This document shows, piece after piece, positions 1-13,600 of a stretch of 64,000 bases of DNA; position 1 is the first letter of the stretch; each line of letters begins with the position of its first letter. Under the pieces are notes generated by a model that did no database searches, was not told the DNA's origin, and saw nothing but the letters and a program-made list of their open reading frames with translations. The DNA comes from Glandiceps talaboti (lineage: Eukaryota; Hemichordata; Enteropneusta; Spengelidae): NCBI RefSeq assembly GCF_964340395.1, contig NC_135553.1, forward strand, positions 17,284,501 to 17,348,500, read 5' to 3'. A program made the translations under genes and the position numbers.

Positions 1-139
1 ATGGATATTACATAGATATTATCTGTAAGTCAGTATTCGTCATAGATGGCCTAGCCATTACATGGCTATCATTCATAACTCAGTGCTCTTCACTGATATC
101 ACTTTACTACAAAAGTCACAGCTGTCTTAGAATACTTAC

Positions 140-3100
140 AAGTCATAATGTTGGTTCCATTTAGGATCTAATGTACCTCTACATGTGTCTGTTGAATGAC
201 ATTGTCCCGAACCATCTACCACAATTTTTGCAAATGGATCAGGAAGTCCTGCAATTAAACGAAAATAAAAAAAAGATCAGAAAAGACAGTCGTTTAATAA
301 TCATCAAAATAGTTGGCTTCTCACCATTGCCTTGAGGAAAGAAGGTACACATCACGATAAATTCACATGATCTACCAGTTGGCATGTTAGCTCAGCTGGT
401 GAGAGCACTCTGACTAGTGTTTAGGGGACGTGGGTTGAATTCCTACAAGTGTCACCTTTCTTTCCTCATTTCTACCAAATTTAATAATCACAACTTTTGC
501 AACATGGATTATTAGTATTACATGGTCAAAACATTATCAACACAATCATCTTGATAAGATGATCTGATTTTACATTTTGTTTCAGAATTATCAAAACTAT
601 TCTTTACTCCCATGACTATACAGAATTCCTTAGTTTGGTTTGAAGAGGTACATGTCAATCTTTACTTGACTTCAACTATTTTCAACCGACTCTTACATGT
701 AGTTCCACTGGACAGCAACTTTACTGAAATAGGTATCTGTGATTCCTATAGGTATGCCATCATAAAGAATTGTCAAACGTGAAACCAAATTTTATCATCT
801 GACATACTAGTTTCAGCTAATGCAATATCGTTCCTTTTGGACCATTTTCTTCATTATTTAGCAAACATGATTTGGCAAAATACATTTCTTAATACTAATA
901 ATGCTAATTATTCTGTAGGTAATAGTAACACCAATGACCTATTTTGGAAATGGAGTCACTTTCTCCACATACACTATGTCGATGTTCTAATCTCATTTAA
1001 ATGAGGTCAGACTTTAGGCGGGTTAAAACTAAATTATGAATAACTTCAGACCGTATCTCCTGCTAATTTGAATGATAAAAATAACTCCACACCATAATTG
1101 TACCTCCCATTAAATTTGAATGACACCACAGATGGTTGGTTTGGTGACTCCATTTCAGGCCAGCTGAGTACATGATAGTAAACACTGCCAACAATTGGAT
1201 ACATCAATTAACACTCCCATCTGTTACTGTTCACTATACATCACTAACATGCTGACTAATCAATCATAACATCACTTTTGGTCAGAAATAAGCCACACCT
1301 AATGTGAATCTGGACTTTCTTTTTATTACATATCACTGACATGCTGACATATAGCGTATCACTGGCATCAATATAAGTATCATCAAGCCATCCCTTCATC
1401 AGCAACACCCTATTAAACCTGAAAATCTTGTCATACTTTTATCATAATTAAAATATCGATGACATCAATTATTATTAATTTTTTCCCGATTTCCCAGTGG
1501 TTAGAAATTTCGTAACTTTCCAGAATTCAGGATTTCCAAGTAGTACCCTTTCTGTGAGCCCTAGGACCATGTGGTTTCTATTGAAACTGATTCTTTACTA
1601 CTTTGCATACTTTTCATTTTCACCAATTAAAAAGTTCAAGTATGGTGGTACTGGTAGTATTTTTTTTTGGGGGGGGGGGGGACTTCAGTGATGAGTCTCT
1701 ACTAAAAACAGTGCACTATCTAATAACATGAGACAAGAAACAACGGTCAGCCTGCTTGGCTTGTATTTATCACAATCCATTGTATTCATAAAAGGGACAA
1801 TATAATCAGTTTATTTACCCCAAATAAATGTAACAGTGGGTAATGGGCAGTCATGAAATAGCATACAGCTAGTCTGGTACTCAATATCACTCAAAATATA
1901 TAATGTATTATGTACACACGATTAAAATATGAGTATAGTTTCTGAATTAGAAACATTGCATCAGTTTTCTACCACCTCTATTTTGTAAGGGCCCATATGT
2001 CACTATAAAAGTGAATACCAGAGAATCCATTACTACATGAATCCTCAGACAGTTAGACTCTATGTGTGGGCTTGTTTTCTATGATCTTTCTCTCTCTCTC
2101 TACAGTTGAGAGAGAAAGAAAGAGAGACTAGAAAACGAGCCCACATGTATAAATTATCAGACAGCATACTACAATTGCAATCTACATGTAATGTGTATTC
2201 TAATTCTAAAATGGCAACTGAGATTGTGATTTTGATAGCAAATGTCACATATACACAATACTAATACAAATCACAAATTCATTTTTTTTTTCATTCTAAA
2301 CCTAACCCTCAATATTTTTTTCCTTAATCACTTCATTTATAACCTTCAGCCACAAACACATTTTCAGGTAGCCTTTTAACTTTGTTGGTTTCCTTGATAA
2401 CATTGATATTTTGCCAGATACCAGGGGATCAGAAGGTCAAAATTGTATCCATATTTTTTTTACCAAGGACTGGTTCATCCAATTTGTTCACGCTATCATT
2501 TGTACTTGATAATTACGATTTGTTTGCTATACACTTTATAACCCAACAGAAACTACCTACTTTATCTCAACTTTGCACAATACCATGATGACTATAATAT
2601 TGATTTATCCCTAAAAGTTACAGCTGAAACCATTCAATTGTTGCTGTTCTTTATACAAAAATCAATACATAGAATGGGTATACTTACTGAAGAAATCTTT
2701 CTTTGCTAAGTTTCTTGAACATAGTACTGCAAAAAGGAAAAAAAAAAGAAGAAATTTAATATGTTATCTATTTACACATTCAAAGTGAGAACTAGATTGA
2801 TCTATAAATGTGTTGTGTGTGTATCTCTCATCTTCTCTATTTACACAGTAAACAACCTCAGATAGATTGTGTGATGTACCACAGCATTCCTGGTGATCAC
2901 ATTACATTAGTGGGGTTTGACAAAACATGATTTGCAATAATGTCGAGTTTGATTGTCTTGATCTTTGATTTTTCAGTTTAGTAGCCAGAATACACATATT
3001 TATATGCCCAATGGTGGAAGAGCTGTTTCTTAGAATAGAAGGGTAGGTATAGGAACATGAGGAGACTCGGGTGTGTCAGTAGACATTCTTGACAACATTT

Positions 3101-6100
3101 TACTGACATACATGTACACCCCCTTACATGTGAATGTAAATGTCAAGGAGGAAATGATATGCCAATCTGTATTTTTTCTGGAGATTCATCAAGTTGTAAG
3201 CAACATGTATATCAAAGGTGAAAACAACATCAAAATTTGAAGGCATATGATAAAGTGGACCAGCATATTTGACAGTATGCTACATGTGTATTCCATATTT
3301 GGAACCAGAACTGTGGCATGGACATATACAGAAAATTATCACATGGATATGAACATGTTCTTTTTTCTACCAATCGCACACAAACATGCCACTCCAGATT
3401 TGAAATATAGCACATCTTTGATATAGTTTCATTATAACCAACATCTTTCTAGGTACAATATTCCATATGTGGACATACAAGTACTGTCCCATGAATGTGA
3501 ACATGAACCCTATAGACACAAACATTAGTTATCAGATGTGCAATATAGCATATCCAGTAACCTTGTTTGTATAAAGTTGTTCTCTAATGTTTTAACATTT
3601 TTGACATTCATTATGCCATCAACTTATCAGAAATGATTTCTTTGTGTAACTAAGTATCGAATTTCAAAATATCAGTCTATGTATCATTGCAAATACAGAG
3701 CAAGGAAAAGCATACAGCATATCTCTTTATGTTTTTTTATACTCTGCAAGACAGAAATGATCAAATGTAGCCAATTTCTAGCTATATGTCACACATCCAG
3801 CCATACATTGGTATGCCAACAAGGTGAAATGTCTGGGGGGAGAACTGTAGACTTTACATGCTTGCAGATCATACAAAAATTCTAGTATGTAAATGACACC
3901 GCTCTCCCTCCAGTTGGATCTTGTTGTCATAGCAACAACATTTTGTCTCTATCAAGTTCAAGAACTGGAAATATATCAGACAGGTTTTGTGATGGATAGG
4001 TCTTTGATAGGATTGCATACACAATGATACTAGCTTGCCAGACACACAGATACCTTGATTTTGATGTCTTGATACCTAGTATTCTTTTACAGATGCTGCA
4101 GAGTGAGCTGTTATCACTATGCCAACACAGTATCCTGTTATCCTACTGGCATAGTGTCAGACACATGTACAATTTATATATAGCATAAAACTATTATAAA
4201 TCAATTAATATTCACATTTATAAATATAACGATTCAAGAATATAGTGTAGTGAAGATTTTACCTTGCTTTTCAGACTATCAGTTTATAGTCAGTCAATTA
4301 AATCAACTGCAAAGTACACCATGAAGGACAAACCCATGAAATGTAATGGTCATTTTACAGTGACCTGGCAGGGACAAATCAACACACACACACACACACT
4401 ATCAACTTTGTCCATACAAACAATGAAAACACTTCACTCACAGCCACACAAACACAAAGGAAAGAATTTCAATCCCTAACCAAACATCATAAACAGTACA
4501 AGACTAGTCAGTTTATGTTGACATTGATGAAACACATGTGGTATACAAAGTGACTGCTAGGAATACAAAGTGACTGACTGGACAGTACAGGGACAAACCC
4601 AGAATCGAGTCTGGCTTCCTGGGGTATGTGACCATCTCTCTGACTGAGAAAACACAGAAGAGTACACAAGAATCAACAAGATGGTGCTAAAACAGCATTG
4701 CTACTCAGCTAGTATATCAGTCTTGCTTCCAGATTGAATTTCCTTGGCTACTGAGTATGTTTCTTTAATGGTATGAAGATAGCAAGGTTAGATACACAGA
4801 GACTAGCACACAAGTGGACAAACACTACTATACATGTATTTTTTTAGAACCCGGCCAAAATAACATATCCTTCACGTCATACAAGCATACAAACAGAGTA
4901 CCACGTACTTGTATTTTTTAGAACCTGGCCAGAATGACACATCCTTGCCAGTTGCAGCTGACATGTCATGTCTGTAATGGATGGGACTGAAAGAGTTTTC
5001 ACCTTACACAGTAAACACAGTTAAACTCCACTTCAAAAGTAGGTTATTATTTGAACCACACAGACAATAAAGAAAATACCACAGCATAGATAAGCATGTC
5101 CAGTTCACTTGAAGAGAGACATATGTCTGAGAGGGGAAGTGGGCAGACTGGTGAACTAACTGGGTGTTTCCTGCCATGCACTTTATCTACAGGAAGCAGG
5201 GAGGATGCTCCCAAGGTTACCAGAGTTGGTGATGTGGAACTTTCACCCACAATGCAAACAATGCACAAAAAGATGTGTTGATAGGTCTGGGGTGATACAC
5301 AGGCAATGAATGTTAAATGGTGAATAAACTAGAATACCAGTCCACTCAATGTGACTACATAATTCTTGATGTCCCTTGCCAATGGCTAGACTAGTATCTC
5401 GCTATGAAACCACTCAGAATAACAACACTTGACTGGAAATACTCCAATGTATTTCTACAAATAATAATGGTGTGAGTAATTCGTCCATCCTATGTTAATG
5501 CTTGTCAGTGAGTGTGGCAACCTAAGCAAATCTACAATCCAGTCATACTGGTACTACTACATATACAGGATATTACAAGTGAAAGAACATGAATAAATTA
5601 TTTGGTCCCAACCCCATGAAAGTCTCCCACCATAATAACCCATAATTTACATCTGAATTGAGATTTCATGTTGACGACCTTCATGAATTCATAGTCATAG
5701 CACAGGGCCCCTGATGTTTTTTATGAGTATGCAGAATACAGCTGACCATTTGTCTATTTTAGGGCTATGCGAGTCAAATACCACAATCTACCAGGTCAAG
5801 TTTTGAATACATCAATGATCATCATGGTTTACATACCGATTTTGTATTTTAAACAACTTATCAGTCTGTTTTTATCTTTGTAATATTATTAGCATGCCAT
5901 GTTAATTACTACTTTTACCTGCAGCTACAATATCTATAAGTATGAGTCATCTATTTTCTGTCTGTCTGGACATTTTGCACACAAGACAATGCTACTACGT
6001 ATCACTTTGTATCCTATGATCAGTTTTATCACCTGTCACAGTGCATATGATATTCACCTATACAGTCAGCTATGAGTGGAAGCTCTGACATACTTTTCCC

Positions 6101-9100
6101 TTTGCACTATTTTCTTACTGCTGGTTTTCTGGTAATTCTCGGTTCAACTCAATTCCACACAAATCCCTTTACTCGAATAAAAAATGCACACTGACTGTGG
6201 TACATGCATATTTAATAGGAATACATAGCCTAGCTTGTTAAGTCATCGACAAATATCAAAATGGCATGCAGAAGTCATTAGCATGTAAATGTACTTGTCA
6301 TTCAATTAATAACTAATTTTGCAAATTATAATCCTATAGACACTATTTTAAATAATTGTAAAACCTTATTACATAGGCAGGAAATGGAGGTAGTCATTTT
6401 ACTGGAATATTCACAGTCTAATAGTGGAGAGATTATAGTCACAGTGATATGTAAATAGTTTCTTGCATGCAATATTTGGACACTGCTATTAAAGTACAGA
6501 GAAAGACTGCCACCATAAATTTACAGTCGAGGTACACAGTCTATCAGCATGTACTGAGAAGCTGTATGTACAATCATAACTGAGTTGGTAACTTGAGAAT
6601 GGTGAGTAAAAAAATTCCATCCATGAAAAGTGTTGTCTCTTTGTAATAAGCCCAATAACAACATAAATAAATACAAAAAACAAAAAAACAAAAAAACAAA
6701 AAAAAAACTTGAGAATTATGACAATCATACGTGTTTGGCATATGTTTTTAATATTTAGATATTGCAAATGGTAGCTGCAATATATCATCACAAAATCACC
6801 TTGTTTGCATGTGTCAGAGGGGACAAGATCATAATATTCAGATATTGCAAATGGTAGCTGCAATATATCATCACAAAATCACCTTGTTTGCATGTGTCAG
6901 AGGGGACAAGATCATAATATTCAGTGAAAAGATATACATGCTGTAAGGATGAAAAGCTGTATTGACAAAGAGTATAATTGAGTTCATACGAATGCTGTGA
7001 AATCTGCTGGGTTTGGGTGCTGCCTTGAACATGAAAATCAATATGGATTTCAATTCGAACAAAACAATTGTCAATACTCTTCTCATTGCACTTCCATGTC
7101 AAGCCGACCATAAAACAGGCCAGCCACAACCTTGGAAAATCAGTATGGGCAAACACATGTAGTATTTACCTTGGTTTTAATGCTACCACCACCATTATGA
7201 TTGATAACCAAGGCTTTCTTTTTTACCAGAGACCTCAATGACTAAACACTGTGTTATCTTTATGACATGCTGTTTTCATTCAGATATATTCACATTTGGT
7301 GTGACTGTTCTCTTTTGGTCATGCATTGTACCACCCTACCAGTTTAGTGTTTGACATTCCTTGGCTGCCACTTAAAGTCTAAATATACCAATGATCAACA
7401 ATCACTGATACACTTTTTTCTTGATCTTGAACTGCAAGGTTCACACACACTGTAGTAAATGGATCTAATTCTGCCATGACTACATGAAAGTAGCTGTAAC
7501 CTTCACCTGAGGGCTTCATCCACCGGAGGCATTCTTCAATGCTAATTAGAAACAATACAGCCATTGATCCATCGAAAAACACACCTTTGAACCATGAAGC
7601 CTGTTTGACAATGTGATAGAAACCTATGATTGTGGTGTGAACATTTCCAAGTCATGGAAAAGAAGACTCTCACAGATCTTGTTGCCACATATCAATATTG
7701 ACACACCCAAGAAACAGGTTGGCATGTATTGATGGAATCAAGACCAAATACTTGGTTTATTATCTTTTCACTTTCTCTAGGTAAGAATGTCATGTAAACA
7801 ATGGAATGTGCACTTCAAAACATGATGGAAGTAAGTACACCGTGGCTGTACACAACATAATGAAGTTAAACATAGTTTACTAACATTATCTGATGAACAC
7901 GCATTGTAGCCAATGGTTGTTACATTCTTTGAACAGTTCAAATGTTTACAGTTCTAATCACAAGTAACACAAACAGTACATCTCTTCCTCCATTTTTAGA
8001 CACAGATAAATGTTTTGTTTTTGTAAATGTGAGCAAGGTCTGCAGCAGATGTACCATGCAAGGTGAAATGTTTGTGTCATCCTCAATACCAATCTAATGC
8101 ATATTTTTGTCTAGGTTCAAGGGAATTGATTAACTGGATAACACCAGTATGATCACTGAGGTATTCTCGGTATGTCATCAATGACTATGTATGTGTGTGT
8201 GTGTGTGTGTATGTACGTGTGTGTATGTATGTACGCACATGTGTATGTGTACGTATGTACGCACATGTGTATGTATGTATGTGTGTGTATGTACATACAT
8301 ATGTATGTATGTATGTATGTACGTACGTCTTTATGTATGTATGTACGTGTATGTTTACCAATGCAATCTACTGATGTTAAAATTATACCTGCATATGCCT
8401 GCATTGTTATGAAATTTATGAATAAAAGAATGACAATTAGATGGCTAAACAATGGACACTTCTAATCAATCAATCAATATAACCATATTGCCCTTTTCTG
8501 TAAAAGACTTCATTTCCTTTAGGGTAAAATTAATGACTTCTTTTTTCAGCTTTATTTTATAACAAGCCACAAGCTTGTGCTATACAGTAGTTTTACTGAA
8601 CATTGTGCATTTCTTATTTTTCAAATTTTCACAAGTTTTTGTTTCTCCTTCATCTGACAAACACTCGCAGTTCTAACATATTTCATATCAATGTTCATAT
8701 GTTATTTATATACTACAGTTTGTTTAGAGTATGAAAATTAGGTACACTCCATAATCTCCATCCCCCGAATGAAGCCCTTTTATGAGTACACGTTCCTGAG
8801 ATGATGGTAGCAGCTTACAAATGTTCACTTGTATTGATCCATATATTAGCTGTGCACAGCTTGGACACCACTACACTATAAATAGGTTTAATATTAGACT
8901 CTCTCCTATTTGCATATGTGATAACAAGAACTGGTACTGTAGGCATGTTTTTTGTTGTTGTGTTTGTTTTGATTTTCGTTTGCCCTTCTTTGTTCATTCT
9001 TGTTGGCTATGTGTTTGTCAAGGCCAATCATGAGATCCTGTTCTGTCTGCATCTTGCTTCCGACATAGACAATACTGTATCAGTATTACAATCAGTTGTC

Positions 9101-10517
9101 TACATGAGTGAGCTGTGCTCCATGCAAGTATCACCTTCACCCATTATTTAGACTGCTATTTCCTTGACTCCAGCCAACAATTTTCAGGAAGTAGGAACTG
9201 GGACAGCCTGGTCAATTTTTTCTCCTGCTTTTACTATTGTGGCCACTTTGATAACTTCACAAGAGGTCAATAACTTGACACTTCTCATTTATGACTGGTG
9301 TACCAGAATAATTCACACCTTACAATGTCACTGGATCTTAATTCTGAAGGTAATGCCTTCAAAAGACACAATACACCAAGGGCAAAGATGCTGGACATAG
9401 ATAGACATGACATGATGGGTTTTTTCTACCAATCTGAGGTAACTTTTTTTGTGTGTGTGAAGCTAATGGTTGCCAGTATCAAGAATGTCTCTCCACTATA
9501 CAGTCTTCAAGTAATTGTCAACAAATTATGGAAGAGCACATAAACTAAACATTGAGTACAGGTTTTACAACTAACATCTTAGCAAGTTAAAACCATTTTA
9601 ACTAAACGACAGTATGTTTTGCAATTCATCTTTCCATTGTAGTTTGCATGTATAACTACAATAATTAAAAACTGAACCCTGTGTACATGCATATGTGTAC
9701 ACGATGTGTCTCCAGTCGTCTGGTTAAATAGTTACAGACTTCAAGTACACACACATCGTAAATTTGTATCAACTCATCGATCATAGAATATCAGGTTCAA
9801 GTGGAGGTCAACCAAACCTCAAGAATTAGTATCATTTTGTCAACGTTGGTTGAGAAACACCAATGGCATCAGGTGAACAAGTTTGAATGAGTGGATATCA
9901 ACAAAATCGATATTTATCAATAATTTGTATTTTTTATATATTTCAATCACAATTCTTAGACTAACGAGGGAGGAATCAATTGAGGTATTCAATTTATAAC
10001 GCTTCGAGAGATGGAAACTTCTATCATGGAATTGTTTTGGTCTAGAACAGTTAGTGTGGTGTACAAAACATGAGTTGCAATATTCTGTGATCGTATCAAT
10101 GAGCATCCAAGTGTACGTATTTGCACGGTATAAACATTGACCGGTATTTTACCTTCAGGTCGATCTGATCCAACGCCAAGTACACTGTGGTATAGTCATG
10201 CACTAAAACAATTATTAACTGATCCACAGTGATAGTAGACCGAGCTAATTTGGGAAAACATTGGTAGTTGTTTACGAGAACGTAGTATTGTATTATTAGT
10301 TTGTGTCGGAGTTAGGCCTCACTTTAGTACATCATTCACGGTACACGATCAGCGGCCATGTTTTTAATCATACTGCGTTCGGAACTAACACTTTCTCACG
10401 GCCTATCGCGATAAACATACTCTAATTCCTGCCTTCATAGGCAAGGAAATTTACTGACTTACCTGTAAGTCTCAGTTTGGAGGGACCCTCCCTCCGTGGT
10501 CCGTGACTTAAAGGCAT
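140..10517 (-). CDS. SMURF: SMURF E3 ubiquitin ligase, first three coding exons (partial)
   Basis: HECT-type E3 ubiquitin ligase of the Smurf1/2 family; known members target Smad and Rho proteins, and the N-terminal C2 domain binds membrane lipids. Exons in reading order: 10463-10517, 2688-2726, 140-248; the gene continues left of the window. Exon 1 begins at an ATG (10517) and gives MPLSHGPRREGPSKLRLT; exon 2 gives VLCSRNLAKKDFF; exon 3 gives RLPDPFAKIVVDGSGQ, then CHSTDT and LDPKWNQHYD. These 68 residues follow the start of vertebrate Smurf C2 domains almost residue for residue. Every junction has AG/GT borders and phases agree (carry 1 nt, 1 nt, 2 nt). Residues 54-56 (CRG) differ from the vertebrate VKN. 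WW and HECT domains are outside the window. Smurf1 versus Smurf2 cannot be decided; a single pre-duplication gene is expected in an invertebrate. Confidence 0.92.
381..454 (+). pseudogene. tRNA-like sequence (tRNA pseudogene or SINE head)
   Basis: An A-box-like stretch (TTAGCTCAGCTGGTGAGAGC) is followed about 25 bases later by a B-box-like GGGTTGAATTCC, with a five-pair T stem around it. The outer seven bases pair only weakly and the anticodon stem is broken, so a working tRNA is unlikely. It lies in SMURF intron 2. A tRNA-derived SINE head is equally possible; no second copy was seen in the window. Confidence 0.45.
2064..2146. repeat. Inverted repeat (hairpin) with CT/AG-rich centre
   Basis: The left arm (ATGTGTGGGCTTGTTTTCTA, then a CT-rich run) is matched by the complementary right arm ending GAAAACGAGCCCACAT. 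Arms are about 38 bases with a few mismatches around a very short loop. Confidence 0.7.
6758..6923. repeat. 83-bp direct tandem duplication
   Basis: Two near-identical 83-bp copies starting at 6758 and 6841, each beginning GATATTGCAAATGGTAGCTG and ending with ATCATAATATTCA. The identity suggests a recent event or an assembly duplication. Confidence 0.9.
8187..8354. repeat. TG / TATG compound microsatellite
   Basis: Runs of TG and TATG with interspersed TACG. It produces open frames of up to 99 codons on both strands that are only repeats of Cys-Val-Met-Tyr or Thr-His-Ile and are not genes. Confidence 0.95.
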
Positions 10518-10760
10518 ATCCCCACGACGGCTCCACTGCTTTTCGCTGACCTACACATACAGTACAATGGCGGATCCAAGTGTACGTCATGAAGTAGTTC
10601 TGCGGGAGGGCTTGGCGACTGAGTGATGCGTCAATATCCCTGCGCAGTGATTTCATTTTTTAAAACCATGACCTTACCACATGCGTAGTGATATTTGTGT
10701 CTAGACAGAAGTGAATAGGTGGAACCAATAGTTCAACAAAGTTTCTGAAGAGGGAGACAT
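10518..10760 (-). promoter_or_regulatory. Probable SMURF promoter and 5' UTR
   Basis: Sequence directly upstream of the SMURF start ATG (10517). Locally richer in GC and CpG than its surroundings. No TATA box is obvious. The transcription start cannot be fixed from sequence alone. Confidence 0.4.
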
Positions 10761-13600
10761 CAAACAATTTTTAGGAAATAAAAACATTTCCTGTCGCATC
10801 TATTCACACAGTAACTGAAGGCCTTCCTAGTTACAAATGTAACAGACTATTTACCCTACAAATTTGATGATTTACTTCGCAGACTTTACAACAAACCCAC
10901 TTTCGATTGACGTAGGAGGTCGAAGGTGCAGAAAATGACTCACTAAAGAAAGAATTATTTTGTTCTTGAGATATTTGAAAGTATTGCAAAAATGATCAAA
11001 GACAGGATGTAGTTGTGGTATATGGAATAAACCAATAGATTGTGTGAATGAAATGTCACGGTTGTTCCGGTATTTGACGACAGAGAGACTAGATAAACAA
11101 GTTGTTGCACATACACGTGACTTTATAGGCGGAACAGTTTGTCTTTACACTTGACACATCACGAGAAAAATTGTCGCCGATAGAATAAATGACAAAACTT
11201 GTCGAGACATTAGTAAACAAAAAGGGCGACATAATCTAGCATCATAAACAAAGAAAATTAAAAGCAAGTCTACGCGATTTAATGCACTCTCCCCTCAGCA
11301 CTTTATTTTTGCGCTTTTCAAGTGTACCAAAAGAAGGGGATTACAATTATCACATGTAATATGTTTTTATGACTTCACGCAGTTGAATTATACTTTTTTT
11401 TTTAAATTATGTTATCTTATACTACATGTATTCATTATTTTCGTTCAACTCAGTTATATTTTGCTTTGCGGTTGCCATTTTTCACAATTGTGATGAATGA
11501 GGTGAGGAGGGGGGGGGGGAAGGAGGATTGGAAGGACGGAAATAGTATACGTATTAAACATATAAAACGTATTCTATCAAAAATCCTGTCATGAGGATCG
11601 TATCATCGTTTCGAATTCATCTTTCATAAAAAAATTTAAAAATATAATTTGGACATTTAAAAAGCGTATTTATTGAGTCGGCCTGTGTGACCCCTTTGCG
11701 AGTATCCCAGTGTTATACAATAGAGTTTGTCGAATTGTGGAAACCAGAGTTATTATTTCTACCATTACATTTCAAAATAAGTGGGAGGCTCGTTAAGAAC
11801 GTTGCCGTAAAACAGGCCATGGTTTGCGACGATGAATTGTGGGGCCCGGGTAATAACATTCAAGACAAATAAAAGTATTACAAAATATTGCTCCTTTTAC
11901 GCAATGCAAGTTGCTTTTATATGCGTTTCGGAATAGCCACGACAGACACGTGTAGTATTGCTTTGAACAATGTGAAGCATAAATTTAGTATATAACTTTC
12001 TATTGGCAGAACTGAATCCTGCTGGTATTTTACGCATTATGTATAAACAAGTAGATGACGTCATTTTGTATACGTATACTACCGGTAAATGTTGAGGGAA
12101 TCTTTAATATGCCATCACTGAAGGGTGTTTTTAACACTAAAAGACATTTTACCTTCGAAGGCATACATCAACTTCATATAATACTAGTAACACTAATAAA
12201 TCTTTCTTCTACTATAAGCCTAGCCTATTATTTAAAATTCTATTTGGGGTTTTCATCCGGTTAGGAAAATAAATTGTTCAAATCAAATAATAACTAAAAC
12301 AATTATCTATTTATTGATCGATAAAAACAACATATGAAAAAAATATCCAGTCGCAAAGATTGAATTCATTATTTGTATGTTATGTTATGTTATGTTATGT
12401 TATGTTATGTTATGTTATGTTGATTTATTATTCTGCATGACGTCTTCTCTCCCGAACTTCCCCCAAATTAGCTGCAATAATCATAGTTTTGACTTATTTG
12501 AGGATTTTTTTAAATTTAGTTTTACTTTGTTTCATTTCATTTCGTTTCGTTTTGAACTTTTTTGCGAGAACTTGTGGGGTTTAAACGCAAAATTAATGTT
12601 TTCAGTGCGAACATCGGAAAGATAAAAAAAAAGCTAAAACACATGCAAAAAAAATCAAAGCTCAAAATCAAAAACTGACGCTACAGTTATTGCAGCTACT
12701 CCCAAATTACTTGTAAGGGGGAGGGGGGCATTGCAACTCATCTCAATAATTTCACACAAGCATCTAATAAAGCATTCACGTATTGCATGTTTTTCAATAA
12801 ACAATACAGTACCCAGAGTTATATAAAGAACTCATACAATGAATGCTCTGGTATCGCAAAGTATCAATGGCACCGAATACTTTGAATTCCCAGTGATGTA
12901 TGCTGTTTATCTCAGATAGAGTGGACATTATTGTTATGTTTATTGGGCAAAAAATATCAGTTTGTAGAGAGGTATGACCCGTTGTCTAAGCTTAGCGCAC
13001 TCCAAATCTTTGACATGCTTCTGTTCAACGACTCACTACTAAACTCAGATTATAATTAGCTTATGTCAAAACATTTCGAATTTAATAGCTCATTAATATT
13101 ATTTTTGGGGGTGGTGCTGACACCCAGTCTATGCATGCAATGCATTTATATACATTTGTACATTTGTTTGAAAGCAATAAATGTTAGTTTTATAATAATA
13201 TAGCCGTTTTCCACGCTGGGTTCAAAGCACTTTACAATTATTTTTTTTGGTAACAACACAACAGTGCTTTATACTCGAGTAACTCCCTGGGGAACATACA
13301 AGTTATTGAAGTCTCTGTGAATGCATATGATAAAAGCATTCACAGAGCAACTTCTATTCTACCAGGTCCCCGAATCGCACAGCTGGGTTGACTGGGGCAC
13401 AATCGTAGTCCAAACCTTGACAAATGACTGTAGTATACAATACTATACTCTAAATAATATATTTATAGAATTCGTGACAAATTGCGTCCAACCCTTCTGC
13501 AACTTCAATACTGCATAAGCCATAACACCCTTTTACTCCCCGGGTCTTATACCCCTTATTCGACAATGTGTTTTTGCAGATTATAAGTGTAACGAGATGG
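10761..13600. other. Intergenic spacer between SMURF and the GST-like gene
   Basis: No exon recognised. Holds a G-rich run near 11506-11519, a nine-unit TATGT microsatellite (12376-12420), and at 13199-13243 a diverged copy of a short motif (CAAAGCACTTTACAATTA) that recurs at 35415-35459. Confidence 0.5.
12376..12420. repeat. TATGT microsatellite, 9 units
   Basis: Nine uninterrupted TATGT units. Confidence 0.95.

Larger units (their letters stand above)
249..2687. other. SMURF intron 2
   Basis: Non-coding. Holds the tRNA-like sequence at 381-454, a T8-G13 homopolymer stretch at 1661-1681 and a hairpin at 2064-2146. I see no further exon. Confidence 0.7.
2727..10462. other. SMURF intron 1 (about 7.7 kb)
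   Basis: Large first intron. It contains an A-rich (CAAAAAAA) stretch near 6670-6711, an 83-bp tandem duplication at 6758-6923 and a TG/TATG microsatellite at 8187-8354. I found no coding exon on either strand; short open frames here show no recognisable protein. Confidence 0.6.

Noticed and set aside
1661-1681. T8-G13 run as a functional G-quadruplex
   Set aside because: A single homopolymer G tract; more likely slippage or sequencing uncertainty than a designed structure.
8153-8465. Open frames of 97-99 codons on both strands
   Set aside because: Translations of a TG/TATG microsatellite; Cys-Val-Met or Thr-His repeats only.
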